A stretch of 64,000 bases of DNA from Microbispora siamensis (GCF_016863095.1 NZ_BOOF01000013.1:62001-126000); one strand, 5' to 3'; counted from the first letter of the stretch, positions 34,442-43,809 are shown. The notes: a model not told the origin generated them from the letters alone. Made by a program: numbers and translations.

Positions 34442-34826
34442 ATCGGGGAGAATAGCGAAAGCGTGATCGATACGCCTGCGTCCCCCAGAACCCATGTGGC
34501 CAGGCACGAACATCGGGTGGTGAACGCGCCACCGTTCGGAATCGGGGGCGGGCGGGTGCGGAGGCCGGCGTAAGACCGTGCCAGGTACCACCGCGCCCGC
34601 GATGGCCGCTCCCGAGGCTCACCGGACCGCAACTATCACGGCCGGCCGGAGCACCCGCCCGCCCCCGCTCGTCACGCTTGACCAGAAGCGATCAGTCAGC
34701 CCGCCCCTGATCGTCAGGGCTGCTTGAGCGCCCAGAGATCACGCCGGCCTCAATGCGCACATCGTCACAAAGGAAACGCCCCGCGCACAAACGCGCGCGG
34801 GGCGCCCTGAGTTCTCGGCCGAAGCC
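34442..34826. other. Intergenic region between kinase operon start and GH3 terminator
   Basis: A 385-base stretch. It holds the putative leaderless kinase promoter (TATTCT at 34447-34452 on the minus strand) and the GH3 terminator at 34777-34804. Apart from these I see no gene, repeat or clear operator. Confidence 0.6.
34777..34804 (-). terminator. Terminator after the secreted GH3 gene
   Basis: CGCCCCGCGC and GCGCGGGGCG form a perfect 10-bp stem with an 8-base loop. It starts 23 bases after the minus-strand stop at 34827 and is followed on that strand by TTTCCTTTG. Confidence 0.8.
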
Positions 34827-37757
34827 TCAGCTCAGCGTGAGGTCCTTGATCCGGACGTCGCCGGTGAAGACCAGGTACACGTCCTTCACGCCGTTCGCGC
34901 CGGACACGGGTGCGGTCGCGGTGGCCCAGGTGTAGATCCCGCCGGTCGCGGCGACCGGGATCGTGGCCACCTTCGCGCCGGTCGGCGAGCCGAGGCGAAC
35001 CTCGACGGTCCCGCCGCCCGTGGAGGCCACGCCGGCCGTCACCGTGCGGGGCTTGCGGAGCTGGACGTCCTTGAACGCGATCCAGCCGCCGTTCGCGCCC
35101 GCCACCGCGTCGCCGCGCACCTTGGTCTCGTCGACCAGGTGGATGCCTGAGTAGTCGTCGAAGTCGACCGCCCGGGTGGTCTTCGACAGGTCGCGGTGCG
35201 GGATGTTCTCACCCGTGACGTTGATCGTCGCCCGCTGGCGGATGTTCGCCGAGGACGACCCCACGAGCACGTCGTGGGTCGCGTTCTCGACGGTCCACTT
35301 GTTCCGCGTGACGTCCCAGAGCGCGAGGTCGCTCTTCTTGACGTTGAAGGCGACCGTCCTGGTCTGCCCCGGCGCCAGCGTCACCCGCTGGAACGCGCGA
35401 AGCTGCTTGACCGGCTGCTTCACCCGCGAGCGCTGCTGGTGGGTGTAGAGCTGCACGACCTCGTCCCCGGCCCGCGAGCCGGTGTTGGTCACCTTCACCG
35501 AGACCTCGTACGCGTCGCCCTTCTGCACCGCCTTCAGACCCTGGTAGGAGAACGACGTGTACGACAGGCCGTATCCGAACGGGTAGAGCGGCTTGCCCTG
35601 GTAGTACAGGTAGGTCCGGTTCTTCTTGACGATGTCGTAGTCGAGGATGCCCGGCAGCTCGTCGGCCGACCGGTACCACGTCTGCGTGAGCCGCCCGGCC
35701 GGGTTGACGTCGCCGTACAGCACGTCGGCGAGGGCGTGCCCGGTCTCGGCGCCCGCGTGGGTGGTCCACAGGATGGCCGGGACGTTGTCCTGCTCCCAGT
35801 TGATCGTGGTCGGGTAGCTGTTCTCCAGCACCACCACCGTGTTCGGGTTGGCCGCCTTCACGGCCTTGACCAGCGCCTCCTGGCCCTCGGCGAGGTTCAT
35901 GTCGGTGCGGTCGTGGTCCTCGCGGCCGTTGATGAACGGCATGCTGCCGACCACGACGACCGCCACGTCGGCGTCCTTCGCCTTGGCGACGGCGTCGTCC
36001 ACGCCGCTGGAGACGACCTCCTTGGCGTAGTGCGTGGCCTGGTCGGCCGTGGTGAGGCTGAGCGTGCCGTCGGCCGCCGCCTTGACGTACTTGTTCGGCC
36101 CGAACCAGTCGTAGGCCGTCTCGTAGCCGGCGTACCGCAGCAGGGAGGTTCCGTCGGCCTGCGGCTCCAGCGTGAACTGCTCCTGCACGAACCAGCCGGA
36201 CGGCTGGTCGGCGGTGTTGGCCAGCGTGGACCAGTTGGCCCGGCTGACGTACTTGCCGTTGGCCACGCTGCGCAGCGTCAGCACGCCCTGACCCCAGTCG
36301 AACGCGTCGAACTGCTCGGTGGCGCCGGCCGAGGTGGCGCTCTCCCTGAGGTCGCCGCCGGCCGCGGGCGCGCTGATGTACTTCCCGGTGGCGACGTCCT
36401 TGAGCGCGATGCGGTCGACGCCCTCGGAGGAGGCCACCGACGCCGCCCGCTCCTTGATCCCGTCGAGCGGGGTCACCTTGTACGGCAGGCTGCCCGAATA
36501 CCAGTCGGTGTAGAGCACGTCGGCCAGCGGGCCGACCACGGCGACCTTCTTGCCGGGCTTCAGCGGCAGCGCGCCGCCGGAGTTCTTCAGCAGCACCATC
36601 GCCTTGGCCGCGGTCTCGCGGGCCAGCTTCTGGTTCGCCGGGCTGTTGACCACGTCCTTGGTGATCTTCGCGTACGGCCCGCCGTCGGGGTCGAACTCAC
36701 CGAGCCGGAACCGGATGCTGAGCTGGTGCCGCACGGCGTCGTCCACGTCCGCCTGCGTGAGCAGCCCCTTCGACAGCGCCTCCTTGACGGCCTTCACCGT
36801 CGGAGCGCCGTTGGTGTCGTCCACGGTGAAGCTGTCGAGCCCCGCCTTGATCAGCGCGGCGTCGGCCTCGGCCTGGGTGGCGTAGTACTTCTCGGAGTTG
36901 ACGAGGTTGTTCGGCGCGCCGGCGTCGGTGACGTTGAACAGCGTCCGGCCGGTCCACGAGCGGACCACGTCGTCCAGGTCGGGGTTGACGGTGTTCGGCC
37001 GGCCGTTGACGAGGTTGTACGACGCCATCACACCGGTCGCCGCGTCGGCCTCGATGGCGGGCTTGAAGGCCGCCTCGTCGTACTCGTGCTTCACCCGGGG
37101 CGGCAGCTCCGACGAGGAGGTGTCGCGGGTGACCTCGTTGTTGTTGGCCAGGTAGTGCTTCAGCGTGGGCGCCGTCTTCAGGTGGTCGGGGTCGTCGCCC
37201 TCCAGGCCCGAGCCGTACGCGGTGGAGATGGCGCCGGTCAGCGCCGGGTCCTCCGAGTAGCCCTCCTCGTTGCGTCCCCAGCGGGGGTCGCGCAGCAGGT
37301 TGACCACGGGCGCCCAGAGGTTGAGCCCCCACACGGTGGGGTTCTCGGCGTGGTAGCCGCGGGCCTCGTCGCCGACGGCGGAACCGACCCGCTTGATCAG
37401 GGCCGGGTCCCAGGTGCTGGCCAGGCCCACCGCCTGGGGGAAGACGGTGCCCTTGGCGGTGACCACGGCGCCGTTGTTGGTGTAGTCGGTCGACCAGGCC
37501 ACGCCGTGCAGCGCCTCGGTGCCGGTCTTGAACATCTTGATGCCGAGACGGTCGATCGCGGGGGCGTACTGGTGCAGCATCGCGACCTTCTCGTCCAGCG
37601 TGAGCCGGCCGAGCAGGTCGTCGACGCGCTGGGCGAGCGGCAGCGACGGGTTCCGGAACGGATAGTCGTCGGCCGCCCTCGCGGGGCCGGCGCCCAGGCT
37701 CAGTGCCAGAGCCAGGGCGGCCGACGCGGACAGCATCGCCGAACGGCGATGGGACAT
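34827..37757 (-). CDS. Secreted GH3 beta-xylosidase/beta-glucosidase with beta-trefoil-like insert and CBM6-like domain
   Basis: A 976-residue exported hydrolase. The signal peptide (basic HRRS, Ala/Leu core, cleavage near ARA-ADD) is followed by a GH3 barrel with LRDPRWGRNEEGYSEDP and the nucleophile Asp in NVTDAGAPNN. The second domain carries an insert at about 430-560 with GKYISAPAAGG, GKYVSRANWS and NKYVKAAADG turns (beta-trefoil-like). A fibronectin-III-like domain and a C-terminal CBM6-like domain complete it. It is the last gene of the GH31-SBP-permease-permease-GH3 operon, 41 bases after the permease. Architecture and sequence match the cytosolic GH3 at 22985-25804, so the pair arose by duplication. 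Substrate inferred from context: xyloglucan or xylan fragments. Confidence 0.93.
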   Translation of the reverse strand: MSHRRSAMLSASAALALALSLGAGPARAADDYPFRNPSLPLAQRVDDLLGRLTLDEKVAMLHQYAPAIDRLGIKMFKTGTEALHGVAWSTDYTNNGAVVTAKGTVFPQAVGLASTWDPALIKRVGSAVGDEARGYHAENPTVWGLNLWAPVVNLLRDPRWGRNEEGYSEDPALTGAISTAYGSGLEGDDPDHLKTAPTLKHYLANNNEVTRDTSSSELPPRVKHEYDEAAFKPAIEADAATGVMASYNLVNGRPNTVNPDLDDVVRSWTGRTLFNVTDAGAPNNLVNSEKYYATQAEADAALIKAGLDSFTVDDTNGAPTVKAVKEALSKGLLTQADVDDAVRHQLSIRFRLGEFDPDGGPYAKITKDVVNSPANQKLARETAAKAMVLLKNSGGALPLKPGKKVAVVGPLADVLYTDWYSGSLPYKVTPLDGIKERAASVASSEGVDRIALKDVATGKYISAPAAGGDLRESATSAGATEQFDAFDWGQGVLTLRSVANGKYVSRANWSTLANTADQPSGWFVQEQFTLEPQADGTSLLRYAGYETAYDWFGPNKYVKAAADGTLSLTTADQATHYAKEVVSSGVDDAVAKAKDADVAVVVVGSMPFINGREDHDRTDMNLAEGQEALVKAVKAANPNTVVVLENSYPTTINWEQDNVPAILWTTHAGAETGHALADVLYGDVNPAGRLTQTWYRSADELPGILDYDIVKKNRTYLYYQGKPLYPFGYGLSYTSFSYQGLKAVQKGDAYEVSVKVTNTGSRAGDEVVQLYTHQQRSRVKQPVKQLRAFQRVTLAPGQTRTVAFNVKKSDLALWDVTRNKWTVENATHDVLVGSSSANIRQRATINVTGENIPHRDLSKTTRAVDFDDYSGIHLVDETKVRGDAVAGANGGWIAFKDVQLRKPRTVTAGVASTGGGTVEVRLGSPTGAKVATIPVAATGGIYTWATATAPVSGANGVKDVYLVFTGDVRIKDLTLS

Positions 37758-37798
37758 TGCGCCTCCAGGTCAGGTAGTGACGCGTTACTTGGGGGGTG

Positions 37799-38638
37799 TT
37801 ACTTGATGGCGCCGACCGTGATGCCACGGGTCAGCGTGCGCTGGAAGATCAGGAAGAAGGCCACGGCGGGGATGATGCCGAGCAGCGCGGACGCGCTGGA
37901 CATGGTGGCGTCCATCATCTTCTCGCCCTGCAGGACGCCCAGGGCGACCGGCACGGTCTGGTTGTCGTTGGAGATAAGGAACACCATCGGCAGGAAGAAC
38001 TCGTTCCACGTCCAGATGAAGAAGAAGATGAGCAGCACCGAAAGGGTCGGGCGGCTGATGGGCACGACGATGCCCCACAGCATCCGCCACCTGCTCGCGC
38101 CGTCGAGTTCGGCCGCCTCCAGGATCCCTCGGGGGAACTGCCCGAGCACCGACGAGAGCAGGTAGGTCCCGAAGGCCGCCTGGATCACCGTGAAGATCAG
38201 GATGACGGCGAGCTTCGAGTCGTACAGCCCCACCTCCTTGGACAGGTAGTAGAGCGGATAGACCAGCGCCTCCTGCGGCAGCGTGTTGGCGACCAGGAAC
38301 AGCACGAGGATCCACAGCCGGCCGCGGACCTTGCCGATGCCCAGCGCGTACGCGTTGAGCACCGACAGCACCACCGCGGCGACCGCGACGACACCGCTGA
38401 TCAGGAGGCTGTTCCAGAGCTTCAGGCCGAAGTCGACGCGATCCCAGAAGGCGACGATCCCGTCGAGGTAGAACCCGTGCGGCAGGCTCAGCGGGCCGCC
38501 CGAGGAGTACTCGGCCGGGGACTTGAACGCGTTGAGCGTGACGATGACGAAGGGGAAGAGCATCACGACCGCGAGCACGACCAGCGCCGCGAGCACGGCC
38601 CACCGTCCCGGCTGGCGGAAGGTGCGATCGGCGTTCAC
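37799..38638 (-). CDS. Carbohydrate ABC transporter permease (MalG type)
   Basis: A 279-residue inner-membrane protein with six predicted helices. The EAA loop ILEAAELDGASRWRMLWGIV contacts the ATPase, and the C-terminus RGITVGAIK is typical of MalG-family permeases. The GTG start overlaps the MalF-type stop as GTGA, which indicates coupled translation. It forms the channel with the 38635-39678 permease. No ATPase gene lies in the operon, so a shared MsiK-like ATPase elsewhere in the genome is expected, as is usual in actinobacteria. Confidence 0.96.
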   Translation of the reverse strand: MNADRTFRQPGRWAVLAALVVLAVVMLFPFVIVTLNAFKSPAEYSSGGPLSLPHGFYLDGIVAFWDRVDFGLKLWNSLLISGVVAVAAVVLSVLNAYALGIGKVRGRLWILVLFLVANTLPQEALVYPLYYLSKEVGLYDSKLAVILIFTVIQAAFGTYLLSSVLGQFPRGILEAAELDGASRWRMLWGIVVPISRPTLSVLLIFFFIWTWNEFFLPMVFLISNDNQTVPVALGVLQGEKMMDATMSSASALLGIIPAVAFFLIFQRTLTRGITVGAIK

Positions 38639-39678
38639 GAGCCACTCTCCTGGTCACGCTCCTGCACCCGCAGGAAGAGGAAGGTCACCACGACGATGAT
38701 CAGGGCGAGCACGGTCGCGATCGCCGAGCCGTACCCGACGTTGACCTTCTGGAAGAAGTTCAGATAGGAGAAGTACGACGGCACCATGGTCGCGGAGCCG
38801 GGTCCTCCCCTGGTGAGCACGAAGATCGGCCCGAACACCTTGAGCGCCGCGATCGTGCAGGTCAGCAGCACCACGAAGATCTCCGGCCGGATCTGCGGGA
38901 TCGTGATGTGCCAGAACCTGCGCCACCACGAGGCGCCGTCGATCTCGGCCGCCTCGTACAGCGAGGGATCGACCCGCTGGAGCCCGGCCATGAAGATGAC
39001 GACCGGGTAGCCGAGCTGGAACCACACCATGATCGCCATGACCGTCGCCAGCGCGATGTCCGGGTCGCCCAGCCAGTTGACCTTGAGCCCGAAGATCTGG
39101 TTCACCGCGCCGTACGACGGGTGGAGCATCCAGCCCCAGACCACGCCGGCCACCGCGACGGGCAGCACCTGCGGCAGGTAGAACGCCGCACGCAGGGCCG
39201 AGGCCGTACGCCCGCCGAACCGCTTGGCGATGTAGTCGAACAGCGCGGCGGCGAGCACCAAGCCGATGATCGTCGGCACCACGGCCATCGCGATGATCAG
39301 TGCGACGTTGTGCTCGAAGGACGCCCAGAAACGCTCGTCCTTGAACAGCTTCGTGTAGTTGTCGAGCCCGATCCAGGTGGGGGTGCCGACGCCGGACCAG
39401 CGGGTGAAGCTCGTCGCCACGTTCATCAGGAACGGGACGACGATGATCGCGAGGAACAGCACCAGGCTCGGAACCAGGTAGAGCCAGTAGCCGCCCCTCC
39501 CGCGCGGGCGGGCCGCGCCCGCGCGGGCCGCCGGATTCACCCGCCGGGAGGATCGCTTCCCTGATACCGTCTCCGCGTGCCCGTAAGGGGCATCGGTCAG
39601 GGCTTGGCCGTCGCCCACTCCGGTTGCCGCAGCCGGGGATAGCGAGAAGCCGTCCTCGCCAGGGGACGGAGGAGTCAC
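38635..39678 (-). CDS. Carbohydrate ABC transporter permease (MalF type)
   Basis: A 347-residue permease. A hydrophilic N-terminal tail of about 60 residues (RSSRRVNPAARAGAARPRGR) precedes six helices. The EAA loop is LYEAAEIDGASWWRRFWHIT, and the conserved LTRGGPGSATMV stretch follows. The GTG at 39678 has GGAAAGG nine bases upstream. It lies 113 bases after the binding-protein gene, with a hairpin in the gap that probably lowers permease expression relative to the binding protein. Confidence 0.96.
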   Translation of the reverse strand: MTPPSPGEDGFSLSPAAATGVGDGQALTDAPYGHAETVSGKRSSRRVNPAARAGAARPRGRGGYWLYLVPSLVLFLAIIVVPFLMNVATSFTRWSGVGTPTWIGLDNYTKLFKDERFWASFEHNVALIIAMAVVPTIIGLVLAAALFDYIAKRFGGRTASALRAAFYLPQVLPVAVAGVVWGWMLHPSYGAVNQIFGLKVNWLGDPDIALATVMAIMVWFQLGYPVVIFMAGLQRVDPSLYEAAEIDGASWWRRFWHITIPQIRPEIFVVLLTCTIAALKVFGPIFVLTRGGPGSATMVPSYFSYLNFFQKVNVGYGSAIATVLALIIVVVTFLFLRVQERDQESGS

Positions 39679-39757
39679 GTGTGCAGACCTTTCCAGAAGG
39701 AAGGGGTCCGGCGGCGGAGACCGGTCAGGCAGCCCCGCCGCCGGGGTCGGAGGGAAA

Positions 39758-39785
39758 GGCGGGTCCCCATGCCGGGAGACCCGCC
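39758..39785 (-). terminator. Intercistronic attenuating hairpin after the binding-protein gene
   Basis: GGCGGGTC and GACCCGCC form an 8-bp stem, followed on the minus strand by TTTCCC. It is placed between the binding protein and permeases, where partial termination or RNA stabilisation commonly gives excess binding protein. Confidence 0.55.
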
Positions 39786-39791
39786 CCCGGC

Positions 39792-41108
39792 CTAGTTGCC
39801 GATGTCGGCCAGGTTGTCGTTGTACGGCTGGGCGATCTCGTCCAGGACCTCTTCGGGCTTCTTGCTGCCGTTGATCAGCTCCTGGACGCCGGCGACGAGC
39901 ACGTCGTAGTAGCCGGGCGCCGGCCAGTCAGGGTAGAAGGCCAGGCCGTCCTGCGTCGAGAGCTTGTTGAAGTTCTCGATCAGCTCCTTGTTCTGCGCGT
40001 CGGTGATCGCCGACGGGTCGGCCGCGACCGGGACACCGCCCGAGTTGCCGAGCAGGTTCTGGATCTCCTTCTTCATCGTGATGTCGATGAAGTCGTAGGC
40101 GAGGTCCTTGTTCTTGGACTTCTCGGGGACGACCCACAGGTTGCCGCTGGAGCCCGGGGCGAACTGGCCGGGCCACAGGAACGAGCCCCACTTGAAGTCC
40201 TTGATCTCCTCCGCCAGGCGGCCGAACCACCAGCTGCCCGACACCATGATCGGGAACTTGCCGCCGATGAACGCCACGCCCATGTCCTCGGCCTTCATAC
40301 CGGCCGAGTCCTTGCTGATGTAGCCCTTCTTCACCCAGTCGGAGAAGGTCTGGGCCGCGTAGGTGAACTCCGGACCGTGGAAGTCGACCTTGCCCTTGTA
40401 GAGCTCGAAGGAGTCGATCCAGGCGCGGTTGGCCTTGTTCAGCGCGAGCAGGTAGAACAGCTGCTGGGCGGGGTACTCGGCGCCCGCCATCGCGATCGGG
40501 GTGGTGCCCTTCTTCGCGAACGCGTCGAGCGCGGCGGTGAACTCGTCGAACGTGGTGGGCACCTTGACGCCCGCCTTCTCGAACATGTCCTTGTTGTAGT
40601 AGACCATCACGTACTCGCCGTAGTTCGGCACGCCGAACCACTTGCCCGAGCCCATGATGCCCCGCTCGTCGTACTTCGCGGTGGTCTGCAGCGACGGGCT
40701 GAGCAGCTTGTCCCAGCCGCGCTTGGTCGCCTGCTCCGACAGGTCGGTGAGCAGGCCCTGCTTGGACAGCTGACCGGCCGTCGCGTTGCCCTTGTTGTAC
40801 TCCATGATGTCGGGCGCCTCGTCGGAGTTGAGGACCATGGACGCCGTCTTCTGGATCTGCTCGAAGCCCTTCTCCTCGAACTTCACCTTGACGCCGGGGT
40901 GGCTCGCCTCGAACTCCTTCATCGCCTGGGCCCAGGCGGTGCCCATGGCGCTGTTGCCGGTCTCGTAGTGCCAGAGGGTGAGGGTCTTGCTCTCGGCGGA
41001 GCCGCCGCTGCCGCTATTGGAATCGTCAGAGGATCCACCGCACGCGCTGAGCGCCAGCGCGGCCGCGGCCAGTGCCGCCACCGCCGCGCTCCTGCCTACT
41101 CTGAACAT
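39792..41108 (-). CDS. ABC transporter sugar-binding lipoprotein (family 1)
   Basis: A 438-residue lipoprotein with signal peptide MFRVGRSAAVAALAAAALAL and lipobox LSAC-GG. A Ser/Gly/Asp linker leads to a family 1 binding fold (LTLWHYETGNSAMGTAWAQA, PDIMEYNKGNATAGQL, PIMVSGSWWFGRLAEEI). It is anchored on the outer face of the membrane, where it captures oligosaccharide for the downstream permeases. GGAGAAA precedes the ATG. It follows GH31 by 23 bases. Together with alpha-xylosidase and GH3, a xyloglucan oligosaccharide or isoprimeverose is the best guess for the ligand. Confidence 0.95.
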   Translation of the reverse strand: MFRVGRSAAVAALAAAALALSACGGSSDDSNSGSGGSAESKTLTLWHYETGNSAMGTAWAQAMKEFEASHPGVKVKFEEKGFEQIQKTASMVLNSDEAPDIMEYNKGNATAGQLSKQGLLTDLSEQATKRGWDKLLSPSLQTTAKYDERGIMGSGKWFGVPNYGEYVMVYYNKDMFEKAGVKVPTTFDEFTAALDAFAKKGTTPIAMAGAEYPAQQLFYLLALNKANRAWIDSFELYKGKVDFHGPEFTYAAQTFSDWVKKGYISKDSAGMKAEDMGVAFIGGKFPIMVSGSWWFGRLAEEIKDFKWGSFLWPGQFAPGSSGNLWVVPEKSKNKDLAYDFIDITMKKEIQNLLGNSGGVPVAADPSAITDAQNKELIENFNKLSTQDGLAFYPDWPAPGYYDVLVAGVQELINGSKKPEEVLDEIAQPYNDNLADIGN

Positions 41109-41131
41109 GGTCTTTCTCCAGGGGGTTTTGT

Positions 41132-43414
41132 CTAGTTGATGACGACCGGGGCGCCGGGGCCGACGAACTCGACGCCGTCGATCTGCTTGCGGCCCTCGGC
41201 GGTGACGACCAGCCTGTCGCCGTCCCGCACCGCCGTGACCGTCGTGTCCCCGTCCAGGTCCCTGATCGTCGTACGGCTCTCGCGCTCCGGCAGGCCGAAG
41301 GCGAGCAGCGAGACCCGGGGGTCGTCGGCCACCGTGTCGCCCGGCTCGGTGACCGGGATCAGCGAGCCGTGCCGTACGAACAGGGGGATCTGGTCGAGCG
41401 GCGGCGACACCGTGACGTAACGCCCGCCGTCGACGGCCTCACCCGTCCAGTAGTCCACCCACACCCCCGAGGGCAGGTAGACCTTCCGGGTGCCGTCGGC
41501 GGAGGTCATCGGGGCGACGAGCAGGTCGGTGCCGAGAAGGTACTCCAGGTCCGCCTGCCAGGCCACCGGGTCGTCCGGGTAGTCGACGCACAGCGCGCGC
41601 AGCATCGGCGCGCCCGTCTCGGCCGCGGTGACGGCCGCCGAATAGATGTACGGCATGAGCCGGTAGCGCAGCCGCAGGGCCTCGATGGCGGCCTGCTCGG
41701 CGTGCGGCGGGAACTCCCAGGGCTCCCGGGTGGTCGTGCCGTGGAACCGTACGAGCGGGGACAGCGCGGCGAACTGCGACCAGCGGATGTAGAGGTCCGG
41801 GCTGGGCGTGCCGGTGAAGCCGCCCGCGTCGTGGCTCCAGAAGGGAATGCCGGACAGGCCGTGCGACAGCCCACCCCTGATCGTGCTGCCCATCGCGGAG
41901 TAGGTGGTGTCGACGTCGCCGCTCCACTGGGCCGAGTGGCGCTGGCCGCCGAGGTAGGACGAGCGGGCCCAGACCAGGCCGTGCCCGTTCACCTCGCGGG
42001 TCACCTCCGCGACGATGTCGTTGAACAGCAGCGTGTAGACGTTGTGCAACTCGGTGCCGGTCATGCCGTTGAAGGCCACGGCGTCGGCCGGGACGCCCTC
42101 GGCGAAGTCGGTCTTGAACGCCGCCACGCCCTCGCGCAGGCGGTCGCGCAACAGGCCCTTGAACCACTCCACCGCCTCGGGGTTGGTGAAGTCGACGATG
42201 CCGCAGGCCGGGTAGGAGCCGTGCCAGGTGTCGGCGACGTACGTCTCGCCGTCGGGCCGCCTGAGGAAGTAGCCCTTCTCCGCCGCCTCCGGGAAGGCCG
42301 GGCTGAGGTGCGAGATGTAGGAGTTCATCCAAAGGCAGACCTTGAAGCCCTGCTCCTTCAGCGTCGCGAGCATGCCCGCCGGGTCGGGGAACGTCTCGGG
42401 GTCCCACTGGAGGTCGGACCAGTGCCCGTCCGCCTGCCAGTAGCAGTCGAGGTGGAGCACGTCGCAGGGGATCCCGCGCTCCCTGATCTTCCTGGCGCGC
42501 TCCAGCACGCGCTCCTGGCTGTCCCTGAAGAAGCCCGAGGAGATCCAGGTGCCGAACGCCCACTTCGGCGGCAGCTCCGGCCGGGAGGTCAGCCCGTCGA
42601 ACCGGTCGAGGATCTCGGCCGGGGCCGGTCCCGCGATCACGTAGTAGTCGATGAGGTCGTCGGGCACGATGATCTGCACGGCGCTGTGGGTCGACTGGCA
42701 CATGTCGAACTCGACCGGCGTGCCGCTGTCGACGCAGATGCCGTATCCCCTGCTGGACAGGTAGAAGGGCACGTTCTTGTACGCGCGCTGCGACTCGGCG
42801 CCGAACGCGTCGAAGTTCCACATGAGCGGGCGCTGGCCGCGCTTGTCGAGCGGCGTGAACGACTCGCCGAAGCCGCCGAACGCCTCGTCTGCCGGGGCCA
42901 CGAACGTGTCGTGGTAGGCCACGGGGGCGCCGTCCACGCTGGAGCGGCCGAACGGCAGCGTACGCAGCCGGCCGCTGATGTCGGGGTGGCCCGGGTCCTG
43001 CTCCACCAGCGTCCGGCCGGCCCGGTCCGTGAAGCGCAGGTTCCAGGGGTTCAGCCGCACCTCGGCCCGCAGCGACCCGGCGTCGACCACCACCCGGCTG
43101 TGGCTCGCCTCGACGACGGCCTCGCCGTACTCGCCGGGGGTGACCAACGAGATCGCGCGGGAGGATCGGGTGCGCGCGTCGGGCTCCTCCGACAGGCGCA
43201 CCCGGATCACCCCCTCACCCGCGACCGTGATCTGCACGACGAGCGTCTCCTCGGCCGAGGTGGAGCCCTTGAGCGTCACACCCTGCCCGTCGGAGGCCAC
43301 CACCTCCGCGCTGGTCAGCGCGGACAGGCCCTCCTCGCCCGGCTCGCGCACCGGAAGCTCTGGAGGATCCGCCACGAAGAACTCGCGCGCGATCAATGGG
43401 GGACGGTACGGCAT
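41132..43414 (-). CDS. GH31 alpha-xylosidase (YicI-like)
   Basis: Cytosolic family 31 glycosidase of 760 residues with no signal peptide. The nucleophile is Asp436 in FKTDFAEG and the acid/base Asp500 in WSGD. HLDCYWQADGHWSDLQWDPE and the long N-terminal beta-sandwich are typical of YicI-type alpha-xylosidases rather than alpha-glucosidases. It would remove alpha-1,6-xylose from imported xyloglucan fragments. ATG 43414 is chosen over 43435 because GGAG lies seven bases upstream. First gene of the five-gene operon ending at 34827. A ROK-like element lies just upstream at 43448-43479. Confidence 0.95.
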   Translation of the reverse strand: MPYRPPLIAREFFVADPPELPVREPGEEGLSALTSAEVVASDGQGVTLKGSTSAEETLVVQITVAGEGVIRVRLSEEPDARTRSSRAISLVTPGEYGEAVVEASHSRVVVDAGSLRAEVRLNPWNLRFTDRAGRTLVEQDPGHPDISGRLRTLPFGRSSVDGAPVAYHDTFVAPADEAFGGFGESFTPLDKRGQRPLMWNFDAFGAESQRAYKNVPFYLSSRGYGICVDSGTPVEFDMCQSTHSAVQIIVPDDLIDYYVIAGPAPAEILDRFDGLTSRPELPPKWAFGTWISSGFFRDSQERVLERARKIRERGIPCDVLHLDCYWQADGHWSDLQWDPETFPDPAGMLATLKEQGFKVCLWMNSYISHLSPAFPEAAEKGYFLRRPDGETYVADTWHGSYPACGIVDFTNPEAVEWFKGLLRDRLREGVAAFKTDFAEGVPADAVAFNGMTGTELHNVYTLLFNDIVAEVTREVNGHGLVWARSSYLGGQRHSAQWSGDVDTTYSAMGSTIRGGLSHGLSGIPFWSHDAGGFTGTPSPDLYIRWSQFAALSPLVRFHGTTTREPWEFPPHAEQAAIEALRLRYRLMPYIYSAAVTAAETGAPMLRALCVDYPDDPVAWQADLEYLLGTDLLVAPMTSADGTRKVYLPSGVWVDYWTGEAVDGGRYVTVSPPLDQIPLFVRHGSLIPVTEPGDTVADDPRVSLLAFGLPERESRTTIRDLDGDTTVTAVRDGDRLVVTAEGRKQIDGVEFVGPGAPVVIN

Positions 43415-43447
43415 TGCGGCACTCCATCGGCTCATCCAGCGATTGTG

Positions 43448-43479
43448 GAGTTAGTTTGCCGTCCATCCCAACAAAGGTC
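43448..43479. promoter_or_regulatory. ROK/XylR-like operator candidate upstream of the GH31 operon
   Basis: On the plus strand, GAGTTAGTTTG (43448-43458) is followed, after a CG-rich spacer, by CAACAAAGGTC (43469-43479). The arms match the TTAGTTTG and AACAAA half-sites of ROK/XylR operators. The arm spacing is about four bases longer than at 28564, so the pairing is imperfect. Confidence 0.4.
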
Positions 43480-43572
43480 AATGGGTCGGGGCGGCTCCGG
43501 ATTTGTCCAAGTTATTCCCGTATGTGTCTACTTGGGGTAATGTGACCGCAATCCCCCGTCTAGGTAGGTGAC

Positions 43573-43809
43573 ATGGACAGGTTCGTGCACGTGATGCCAC
43601 TCGACGACGTGATCGACCACGAGGGCAGCCCCGAGTGTGTCTGCGGCCCCGGCGGCCAGCCCGTCACCGCCACCGACCTCGGCGAGCCGGTCCCGCCCGG
43701 AGAGGGCGAGACCGTCATCCTCGGCTGGCCCCAGCCCGCCGTCGGCGTCATCTACCAGCACCACCCGCTCAGCCCCTGCCGCCAATGGGAGGCCATCCCC
43801 GAGCCCTGA
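43573..43809 (+). CDS. Small conserved protein with Cys-x-Cys-Gly-Pro motif
   Basis: A 78-residue soluble acidic protein. It begins MDRFVHVMPLDDVIDHEGSP, followed by ECVCGPGG, a Pro/Gly/Glu turn, and YQHHPLSPCRQWE. Short actinobacterial proteins of the form PL-x-D...CxCGP...HH exist and are usually unnamed; no function is known. The Cys and His residues could hold a metal. TAGGTGAC precedes the ATG. It is divergent from the GH31 operon, 158 bases away, with no obvious partner. Confidence 0.7.
   Translation: MDRFVHVMPLDDVIDHEGSPECVCGPGGQPVTATDLGEPVPPGEGETVILGWPQPAVGVIYQHHPLSPCRQWEAIPEP

Noticed and set aside
35196-38165. 989-codon plus-strand open frame across the GH3 gene
   Set aside because: It lies opposite a complete GH3 gene with catalytic motifs, and its own sequence is Val/Arg/Gly/Leu-biased without recognisable features.
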